NCBI GenBank assembly: GCA_902783925.1
Contig: CACZSV010000115.1
Coordinates: 1-8,424 of the forward strand
Direction of reading: 5' to 3'
DNA length: 8,424 nt
Source: an uncultured Coriobacteriaceae bacterium
Lineage (GTDB): Bacteria; Actinomycetota; Coriobacteriia; Coriobacteriales; QAMH01
Shown here: positions 1 to 4,012 of the stretch, one piece after another
Position numbering within the stretch: position 1 is the first letter of the stretch
How the letters are laid out: every line of letters begins with the position of its first letter
Notes under the pieces: generated by a model
The model's input: only the letters and a program-made list of their open reading frames with translations
Databases searched by the model: none
Told to the model about the DNA's origin: nothing
Program-made: the position numbers and the translations under genes

Positions 1-1
1 C

Positions 2-355
2 GACGGGGTCTTGTCAGGTCAAGTAACTCCTTCTGACGAGGTCGAATCGATGTACTACGAATATTTCGGCGGCGGGCAGATGGAAGTAAGAAACTCCGGA
101 GCGAACAATGGGCGAAATATTTTGGTAATCACCGATTCGCTTTCGTATTTACTTACGAGGTTTATTGCGTCGAACTATGATCAGAGCACGTTCTTATTGC
201 CTGGCAATGACCATTTTGCCAGTTCATTCGAGGATTATATCGAGCGATACAATCCCGATGATGTGATCGTTCTGACGCATGTCTCGAAATACTTATCGAT
301 TGCCGAGTTCTCTCCAGAATTTATCGGTCTGCCTGGCGCGCAAAGCAATAAGTGA
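2..355 (+). CDS. DHHW/SGNH-like protein, C-terminal fragment (5' end outside window)
   Basis: The frame is open from base 2 to a TGA at 353-355, so this is the last ~117 codons of a gene that begins upstream. The TTG at 11 is only the first start-like codon in view and is probably internal. The segment NILVITDSLSYLL followed by a hydrophobic run, then FEDYIERYNPDDVIVL, follows the C-terminal pattern of DHHW and AlgX/DltD-like SGNH proteins: a strand ending in a (G)DS-type serine, a helix, a Y-I-E-x-Y-N-P-D-D-V segment and a final hydrophobic strand. Here the usual GDS is TDS. Known relatives are extracytoplasmic and often sit beside MBOAT O-acyltransferases in polysaccharide acylation, but the upstream neighbour is not visible. 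Family assignment is by recalled pattern only and the N-terminal half cannot be checked. Confidence 0.6.
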   Translation, partial: DGVLSGQVTPSDEVESMYYEYFGGGQMEVRNSGANNGRNILVITDSLSYLLTRFIASNYDQSTFLLPGNDHFASSFEDYIERYNPDDVIVLTHVSKYLSIAEFSPEFIGLPGAQSNK

Positions 356-360
356 ATGAT

Positions 361-379
361 CAAAACAAAATGAGACGGC
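361..379 (-). terminator. possible terminator after the micropeptide
   Basis: On the minus strand GCCGTCTCAT (379-370) is followed by a T-rich tract TTTGTTTTGAT. It can pair with the ATGAGAAAGACGGC at 445-432, leaving a loop of about 52 nt and a 4-nt bulge. The pairing is long-range rather than a compact hairpin, so this is a weak intrinsic-terminator candidate. It would serve the convergent end between the DHHW-like gene and the thioredoxin/micropeptide transcript. Confidence 0.3.
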
Positions 380-445
380 TTATGCAGCGAGGCCGAGGCA
401 AGCAATCATCATCATGCATGCCAGTGCGATTGCCGTCTTTCTCAT
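380..445 (-). CDS. putative 21-residue hydrophobic micropeptide
   Basis: Reading leftward from an ATG at 445 gives 21 codons and a TAA at 380-382. The peptide starts MRKTAIALAC, continues MMMIACLG and ends LAA: a short positive N-terminus followed by an uninterrupted hydrophobic stretch with two cysteines, like a bare signal peptide or single membrane helix. An AGAAGGGA ribosome binding site sits 6 nt before the ATG. The ORF lies 84 nt downstream of the thioredoxin stop on the same strand, with a 30-bp palindrome between them. The first 14 nt of the coding strand (ATGAGAAAGACGGC) can pair, with a 4-nt bulge, to GCCGTCTCAT just after the stop, so the whole ORF is enclosed by an inverted repeat. 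It may be a real membrane micropeptide, a leader peptide, or a remnant of a signal sequence. No homolog is known to me. Confidence 0.4.
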   Translation of the reverse strand: MRKTAIALACMMMIACLGLAA

Positions 446-488
446 GGCACATCCCTTCTTGACGAAAAACCTAACAGCGCATCTATGT

Positions 489-518
489 AAGCTATATACA
501 TACATATGTATATAGCTT
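489..518. promoter_or_regulatory. perfect 30-bp palindrome (14-bp arms, 2-nt spacer)
   Basis: AAGCTATATACATA, spacer CA, then TATGTATATAGCTT: both 14-bp arms match perfectly. It is very AT-rich, unlike its surroundings, and is not followed by a T-run on either strand, so it does not look like an intrinsic terminator. The ATACATA/TATGTAT core resembles operators of dimeric winged-helix repressors such as the PadR family (ATGT...ACAT half-sites), but no such regulator is visible in the window. It lies between the thioredoxin stop and the micropeptide start, both on the minus strand, and would suit an operator upstream of the micropeptide. A structural role in the 3' end of the thioredoxin mRNA is the alternative. 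Confidence 0.55.
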
Positions 519-529
519 CTTTGTCGCTG

Positions 530-886
530 TTATCGCAGCTTTCTGGCGAGCTGTTCGTCGAGCTCGCCAGAAAGAGCTCGCTCGATGCGTGATACAAGTT
601 CTTCAGTTGGCATCAGCGCATCTGCGACATCGATGAAGGTGCCGTTGCGCACGACGGAGATCGTTGGCAGAACCGCCACCGCAAACTTAATACGTAAGCT
701 TTTTTGCGCTGCGGTGTCTATGCGTCCACACTTCACGCGCCCCTCGAGGATCTGCGAGACTTCTTCGAATCGGGGCTCGAGTTCCTTGCAAGGAGCGCAC
801 CAATCTGCCCAAAAGTCGATTACGACGGGAAGCTCGCTTTGCACAACCTCCTGCTCGAAATTCTCTTCGGTGATGTCGATAATCAT
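530..886 (-). CDS. thioredoxin (CAPC active site)
   Basis: Small cytoplasmic thiol-disulfide oxidoreductase with a full thioredoxin fold in 118 residues, the usual length. It shows the active site FWADWCAPCKELEP (Cys30, Cys33), the buried Asp24 in VVIDFW, and the cis-proline loop at VLPTISV (Pro74), followed by the C-terminal strand-helix NGTFIDVADA. The motif is CAPC instead of the classical CGPC. The ATG at 886 is chosen because GAAAGGG lies 6 nt upstream and the protein then begins MIIDITEENF, as thioredoxins do; an ATG at 931 would add 15 residues with no family resemblance. One extra cysteine (Cys53) follows the active site. No thioredoxin reductase is adjacent, so its electron donor is not indicated. 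It is transcribed divergently from the alpha/beta hydrolase. A TACTAT hexamer at 922-927 (minus) could be a -10 element, but no good -35 accompanies it. Confidence 0.93.
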   Translation of the reverse strand: MIIDITEENFEQEVVQSELPVVIDFWADWCAPCKELEPRFEEVSQILEGRVKCGRIDTAAQKSLRIKFAVAVLPTISVVRNGTFIDVADALMPTEELVSRIERALSGELDEQLARKLR

Positions 887-964
887 ATGATGCCCTTTCG
901 TGCTCGTTGCCTCGCCTGTAGATAGTAGCATGCGCGCGGTCTTGCATTTTTGTGATACCGTCTG

Positions 965-979
965 ACGGCATGGTGCCGT
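965..979. promoter_or_regulatory. small perfect inverted repeat upstream of the hydrolase
   Basis: ACGGCA-TGG-TGCCGT forms a perfect 6-bp stem with a 3-nt loop in the 118-bp divergent gap between thioredoxin and the hydrolase. It lies 25 nt before the chosen hydrolase ATG and overlaps the alternative GTG at 978. A second partial repeat, CCGTC-T-GACGG, overlaps its left side (958-968). It could be an operator or a 5'-UTR hairpin; nothing identifies a binding protein. Confidence 0.25.
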
Positions 980-1004
980 GCGAAAAAACTATGTGGGGCT
1001 GGCT

Positions 1005-2066
1005 ATGAAGAAACGAACGAAGATCATCATTGGCATTATCATCGGCATTGCCCTCGTATTTTGCTGCGGGTCGTTCGCAATCGATCGCCATTTCCTCAAT
1101 GATACGTATGCTCGCTATACGCCGGAGGCGCCGAAGCTTTTGCTCACCGACGCAGATATCGCCGCAAGTCACCCGTATAGCGATGTTTCCTTCGAACTCG
1201 ACGGCTGCACCCTGCAGGGCCATGTGTACGCTCCGGTGCAGAAGCCGCGCGGGCTCGTTGTCTTTCGGCATGGGATCCATTCGCAGCATCAAGATTACCT
1301 CGCGCTTATAACGGGCTTGGTCGACCGAGGCTGGAAGGTTTTCGCTTACGACGCGATTGGCTGCGGCGAGTCCGACGGTGATTCGATAATCGGGTTTGCC
1401 CAGGCGCCGCGTGACGTGCATGCAGCGGTCGAGTTCGCCCGCAAAAGCGGCATGGCGGATGGTCTTCCCGTGCTGCTGGTCGGGCATAGCTGGGGTGCGT
1501 ATGGCGTGGCTTCTTCGTTGGCGTTTGGCGATGAGATCGCCGGGTGCATCGCAATGTCGGGTTTCGATACGCCGCAGGGCATCATCATGGAAGCAACGAG
1601 TGCGTTGGTGGGGCCTCTCGCGATGACGCAGGCGCCGTTTGTCTCGTTGATCGGCTGGCTTGATTTTGGAGATGCGGCCAATAGATCAGCGGTGGACGGC
1701 GTCAACAGCGTGAGTGTTCCGGTGCTTGTCATACACGGCACGCAAGACCAGGTGATAGGGTTCGATGGCGCTTCCATCATGGCCGCTCGCAATAGAATCA
1801 CGAACCGGGCGGTGCAGTATATCGTCAAGGACGAGGCGACCCGTAACGGGCACAACTCGTATTTCTACACGAAAGAATCGAACGAATACCTCGCACAGAA
1901 GACAGAACAGCTGCAAAAGCTGAATGACGAATATGCAGGCAAGGTTCCCGAAAACGTGCTCGATGAGTTCCTCGCGGGCGTAGACAAGATACAGGCAAAT
2001 ACCGCAGACCCCGTGCTCATCGACGAGATGGATGCTTTTCTAGGCGAATGCGTCTCGAAGCGCTAG
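1005..2066 (+). CDS. membrane-anchored alpha/beta hydrolase (serine hydrolase, Hydrolase_4/S33 type)
   Basis: A 353-residue serine hydrolase. Residues 6-25 form one hydrophobic segment after a KKRTK start, giving an N-terminal signal anchor or signal peptide, so the catalytic domain is probably extracytoplasmic. The fold then shows an oxyanion-side HG motif in FRHGIHSQHQDY (89-98), the AYDAIGCGESDG turn (115-125), the nucleophile elbow GHSWGAYG (Ser162), acid Asp248 in VIHGTQDQVIG, and His283 in NGHNSYFYT, so the Ser-Asp-His triad is complete and in order. Relatives include monoacylglycerol-lipase-like esterases and S33 peptidases; the natural substrate cannot be read from sequence. A C-terminal tail of ~60 residues (from about 290) is charged and helical. 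The ATG at 1005 is preferred over the in-frame GTG at 978 because it directly begins the signal segment; the upstream GGGG is only a modest ribosome binding site. Cys20-Cys21 does not make a good lipobox. The gene converges with the orphan gene, leaving 19 bp between the stop codons. Confidence 0.88.
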   Translation: MKKRTKIIIGIIIGIALVFCCGSFAIDRHFLNDTYARYTPEAPKLLLTDADIAASHPYSDVSFELDGCTLQGHVYAPVQKPRGLVVFRHGIHSQHQDYLALITGLVDRGWKVFAYDAIGCGESDGDSIIGFAQAPRDVHAAVEFARKSGMADGLPVLLVGHSWGAYGVASSLAFGDEIAGCIAMSGFDTPQGIIMEATSALVGPLAMTQAPFVSLIGWLDFGDAANRSAVDGVNSVSVPVLVIHGTQDQVIGFDGASIMAARNRITNRAVQYIVKDEATRNGHNSYFYTKESNEYLAQKTEQLQKLNDEYAGKVPENVLDEFLAGVDKIQANTADPVLIDEMDAFLGECVSKR

Positions 2067-2085
2067 CCGTTCACTGTGTTTGAGC

Positions 2086-2529
2086 CTATTGCGCTGGCCT
2101 ATAGGTGTTTCCGCAGCCGTTTTGATAGCAGGTTGGCTTGAAGGCAAGGACCTTCTTGGTAAGCTCCGGCTGCATGCGAAGCTTTGCGAGCGTTCCGTAG
2201 ATAGCGCCCGCGTCGAGCGCGACGATGCGCGCGTTCGAGCCGAGCATGATGCGGTAGATTTCCGGAGCTGTGTAGCCATCGATGCATATGGGGTTCTCGA
2301 CCGCATCGAAATAGCGTGGCTTGGGGAGATCGACAAAGCGACAGAATTCTCGGTAGATATCATCGTTTTCAGGCGCAAAGAGCGTCTTAGAATAGTCGGG
2401 CCTGTGCGTGAGACACGATGCTTCCTCGCTTGTCTCAGCGTCGACCTCTGCAAAGTACTCGCGTGCGGCATCTCCGCGTTTGCCCGTTCCAGCGGCGATG
2501 GCCGCTTGCTCGCGTTCATAGCAACCCAT
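2086..2529 (-). CDS. conserved-looking protein of unknown function with six cysteines
   Basis: A 147-residue soluble protein I do not recognise. It starts MGCYEREQAA, has an acidic N-terminal third, then a patterned region: DDIYREFCRFVDLPKPRYFD (57-76), ICIDGYTAPEIYRIM (81-95), LDAGAIYGTLAKLR (105-118), and ends with FKPTCYQNGCGNTY (130-143). Cysteines are at 3, 39, 63, 82, 134 and 139; the terminal Cx4C could bind metal or form a disulfide. No signal peptide or membrane segment is visible. It starts 85 nt after the macrodomain stop on the same strand with no terminator between, so co-transcription is likely. GAGGA lies 10 nt before the ATG at 2529 and only 1 nt before a GTG at 2538, hence the ATG choice; the GTG start would add three residues. 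The composition is protein-like in this frame, whereas a parallel frame over the same bases gives a Ser/Arg-rich artefact. Function unknown; a role linked to ADP-ribosylation is only suggested by position. Confidence 0.72.
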   Translation of the reverse strand: MGCYEREQAAIAAGTGKRGDAAREYFAEVDAETSEEASCLTHRPDYSKTLFAPENDDIYREFCRFVDLPKPRYFDAVENPICIDGYTAPEIYRIMLGSNARIVALDAGAIYGTLAKLRMQPELTKKVLAFKPTCYQNGCGNTYRPAQ

Positions 2530-2614
2530 GGCATTCACGTCCTCAGGTTCGTGATGTGTGATGTCTCAAGCATACGACCAGCCGATTCTCTTATCAAGGC
2601 ACGGCGGGATGGTA

Positions 2615-3412
2615 TCAGGAAGCGGGGCGCAGCAGCTCTTGGTAGAGCAGCTCGTTTTGCTTGGAGAAAACGTTGAACACGACCTGCATGTTCGCGTCTT
2701 GATGCGTGTCGAGCCAATCCCGTACCGTCTCTACGGCGATCTTGCAGGCCTTTTCTGCGGGAAAGCCAAAGACACCCGTGCTGATTCCACAAAAGGCGAT
2801 GGCATGCAGGTTTTCGGCCGCTGCGGCATCAAGGCATTTCTCATAACATTGGCCTAGCTGGGCACTATGAAGCTCCGTGGGAGAGCCCATAGCGATGGGT
2901 CCCACTGTATGAATGATACGCTTGCAGGGAAGATTCCATGCCTGCGTAACCTTTGCTTGTGCGGTGGGCTCTTCGTGGCCCTGAGCTTGCATAAGCTCGT
3001 TACATTCATAGCGTAGCTGCACGCCCGCAAAGGTGTGGATAGCGTTGTCGATGCAGAAATGACCCGGAATCCAGCAACCGAGCATCTGCGAGTTAGCGGC
3101 GTTGACAATGGCGTCGACTTTCAGCGTTGTAATGTCGCCACGCCAGAGAAACAGCCGATCATCGATGGCTGATTGCGCAGCGTTTTGCAGAGTCGCGATG
3201 CCGGCATCGGAGATTATGCCACGCAAAAGCTCGTCTTGAACGGTGAGAAACGTATCACTTGCCTGCATGGGCGGGCGCGTGTTCACGCATGCGCGGAAAT
3301 AATCCCAGAGCTCTTCGGTGTCAGCCTGCTCTGATGGTGCTGTCTCACCACGTTCTGCCGCAAGCGCGGAAGTGAGCCTTACGAGTAGCTCGTGCTTTCT
3401 AGTGGTATCCAT
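2615..3412 (-). CDS. zinc-dependent macrodomain protein-ADP-ribosylhydrolase
   Basis: A 265-residue protein matching the Zn-macrodomain class characterised in Staphylococcus aureus and Streptococcus pyogenes in both length and layout. An N-terminal helical region (1-85) with NTRPPMQASDTFLTVQDE precedes the macrodomain. The macrodomain shows RGDITTLKVDAIVNAANS (91-108), the class-defining zinc loop MLGCWIPGHFCIDNAIH with Cys113, His118 and Cys120, and the phosphate-binding loop GISTGVFGFP (209-218). Known members bind ADP-ribose and remove mono-ADP-ribose from protein side chains, usually reversing a SirTM sirtuin in the same operon. No sirtuin is in this window; the downstream neighbour is the six-cysteine orphan. 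The ATG at 3412 is chosen for its GGAGG site 5 nt upstream and because the candidate promoter leaves only a few bases before the alternative ATG at 3436. Cytoplasmic. Family assignment is firm; substrate is unknown. Confidence 0.92.
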   Translation of the reverse strand: MDTTRKHELLVRLTSALAAERGETAPSEQADTEELWDYFRACVNTRPPMQASDTFLTVQDELLRGIISDAGIATLQNAAQSAIDDRLFLWRGDITTLKVDAIVNAANSQMLGCWIPGHFCIDNAIHTFAGVQLRYECNELMQAQGHEEPTAQAKVTQAWNLPCKRIIHTVGPIAMGSPTELHSAQLGQCYEKCLDAAAAENLHAIAFCGISTGVFGFPAEKACKIAVETVRDWLDTHQDANMQVVFNVFSKQNELLYQELLRPAS

Positions 3413-3446
3413 GTGCCCTCCGCTTTCGTTTTCCATTCGCTTCCGT

Positions 3447-3477
3447 ATCTTATCTCAGAAGCTCGCATTATTCTCAA
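3447..3477 (-). promoter_or_regulatory. candidate promoter for the macrodomain gene
   Basis: On the minus strand TTGAGA (3477-3472) and TAAGAT (3452-3447) are separated by 19 nt, slightly longer than ideal. The predicted start point near 3440 would give a leader of about 28 nt to the ATG at 3412 and almost none to the ATG at 3436, supporting the shorter protein. Confidence 0.35.
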
Positions 3478-3534
3478 AAATGTGAATCGCTGACAGCCCT
3501 TCTAACGCGTTTTAATCGAGCATATGGGGTAAAA

Positions 3535-3735
3535 GGACCTTCAAGAAAAAGCGAGTTTTGGTGGCCGTATGTCATTGCTGGCATATTGGCATTTGTATTT
3601 GTGCAGGTCAGGACTTTGAAAAATGCGTGTACTTTCGTCACGGTGCGAATAGTGCATGCAAATAAATGCAGTCTGACCTGCGGTTCCGGAAAGGCCTCTA
3701 TGAAGACTCAACACAAAAAACGTCTCATAAAGCTA
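3535..3735 (+). pseudogene. possible remnant of a membrane-protein gene
   Basis: This plus-strand frame is open from at least 3475 to a TAG at 3733-3735 and reads SRKSEFWWPYVIAGILAFVF, a convincing transmembrane segment with an aromatic/charged border (about 3541-3600). It then continues VQVRTLKNACTFVTVRIVH and a basic C-terminus ending in RLIKL. There is no ATG or GTG start with a ribosome binding site ahead of the hydrophobic segment, and the 3' half overlaps the first inverted repeat. It may be a decayed gene fragment or a chance open frame; the regular hydrophobic run is the only argument for coding origin. Confidence 0.2.
3603..3681. repeat. inverted repeat with 12-bp arms and one bulge, 54-nt interior
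   Basis: GCAGGTCAGGACT (3603-3615) pairs with AGTCTGACCTGC (3670-3681): 12 base pairs with a single bulged G at 3611. The interior contains the 8-bp palindrome TGCATGCA. There is no T-run after the right arm, so it is not a standard terminator. It could be a structured RNA, or a palindromic intergenic element if copies exist elsewhere in the genome. Confidence 0.5.
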
Positions 3736-3805
3736 TAGTAATGATAGATAAACGCAGGTAGGTAATGAGTAAATTGAATCTATTATTGATTTGTGAGACG
3801 TTTTT
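3716..3805. repeat. 90-bp two-tier inverted repeat / putative structured RNA
   Basis: AAAAACGTCTCATAAA (3716-3731) pairs with TTTGTGAGACGTTTTT (3790-3805): 16 bp with one G-U pair. Inside it AATGATAGAT (3740-3749) pairs with ATCTATTATT (3778-3787): 10 bp with one G-U pair, leaving an asymmetric internal loop (8 nt against 2) and a 28-nt terminal loop. The A-tract before and T-tract after the outer stem resemble a bidirectional terminator whose loop has been expanded, or a small hairpin RNA ending in a U-run. The very AT-rich interior is unlike the rest of the window. Without expression or copy-number data, terminator, small RNA and miniature inverted-repeat element remain open. Confidence 0.5.
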
Positions 3806-3939
3806 CGCGAGAGGTGCGATTATCCAAATCCAGAGATTATCTTGAGTCCGCTTCTTTTGACGAGATGTTACGGTCTTTGGGAGTCGGCGCTCCTCACCGA
3901 GCGCAGGTAGTACAACGGATAGAAGGCCTTGTTGGATGA
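3793..3939 (+). CDS. doubtful 48-residue hypothetical protein or gene remnant
   Basis: A GTG at 3793 opens a 48-codon frame ending in TGA at 3937-3939. The peptide is charged and helix-forming: REVRLSKSRDYLESASFDEM followed by LRSLGVGAPHRAQVVQRIE. The LGV-x-x-x-HRAQVVQRI pattern loosely recalls a SAM-domain C-terminal helix, but the match is too short to assign. There is no ribosome binding site and the start codon lies inside the right arm of the 3716-3805 inverted repeat. Third codon positions are less GC-rich than in neighbouring genes. It may be the tail of a degraded gene or a chance frame. Confidence 0.25.
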   Translation: MRRFSREVRLSKSRDYLESASFDEMLRSLGVGAPHRAQVVQRIEGLVG

Positions 3940-3969
3940 TGGCTGTTAGCGCCTTTTGGTGAGTGCGGG

Positions 3970-3978
3970 TGCTACACT
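3970..3978 (+). promoter_or_regulatory. candidate extended -10 promoter of the phosphotransferase gene
   Basis: TGCTACACT fits the extended -10 form TGn followed by TACACT (3973-3978). No good -35 hexamer is seen, as is common for extended -10 promoters. Transcription would start near 3985, leaving 19-28 nt before the ATGs at 4004 and 4013 and excluding the TTG at 3956 and GTG at 3959. An inverted pair GTGAGT (3959-3964) and ACTCAC (3981-3986) flanks the hexamer and could be an operator. Confidence 0.35.
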
Positions 3979-4012
3979 CAACTCACAATATCTGTTTGAT
4001 GAGATGGGCAAT

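Larger units (their letters stand above)
3478..3955. other. gene-poor region with structured repeats and possible remnants
   Basis: No confident gene occupies this stretch of nearly 480 bp between the divergent macrodomain and phosphotransferase genes. It is more AT-rich than its surroundings. It contains two long imperfect inverted repeats (listed separately), the short palindromes TGCATGCA (3653-3660) and TTCCGGAA (3684-3691), a plus-strand frame with a membrane-like segment but no usable start (about 3535-3735), and a doubtful 48-codon ORF (3793-3939). I see no tRNA, riboswitch family or transposase remnant that I can name. Confidence 0.6.

Noticed and set aside
687..1487. 266-codon minus-strand frame spanning thioredoxin and the hydrolase
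   Set aside because: Arg/His-rich composition with no domain pattern; it overlaps the catalytic regions of two confident genes in other frames.
2040..2534. 164-codon minus-strand frame parallel to the orphan gene
   Set aside because: Ser/Arg-rich low-complexity translation typical of a shifted frame in GC-rich DNA. The neighbouring frame gives balanced composition and a closer match to the ribosome binding site.
2080..2676. 198-codon plus-strand frame opposite the orphan gene
   Set aside because: No ribosome binding site and no domain resemblance. It crosses the junction between the orphan and macrodomain genes, both of which read better on the minus strand.
3413..3955. tRNA, CRISPR array or insertion sequence in the large gene-poor region
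   Set aside because: No cloverleaf, no regularly spaced repeats and no transposase-like frame were seen; the inverted repeats lack evident target duplications.
3956..4012. TTG/GTG starts adding up to 19 residues to the phosphotransferase
   Set aside because: The extra residues do not resemble the family, no ribosome binding site precedes them, and they would lie upstream of the likely transcription start.
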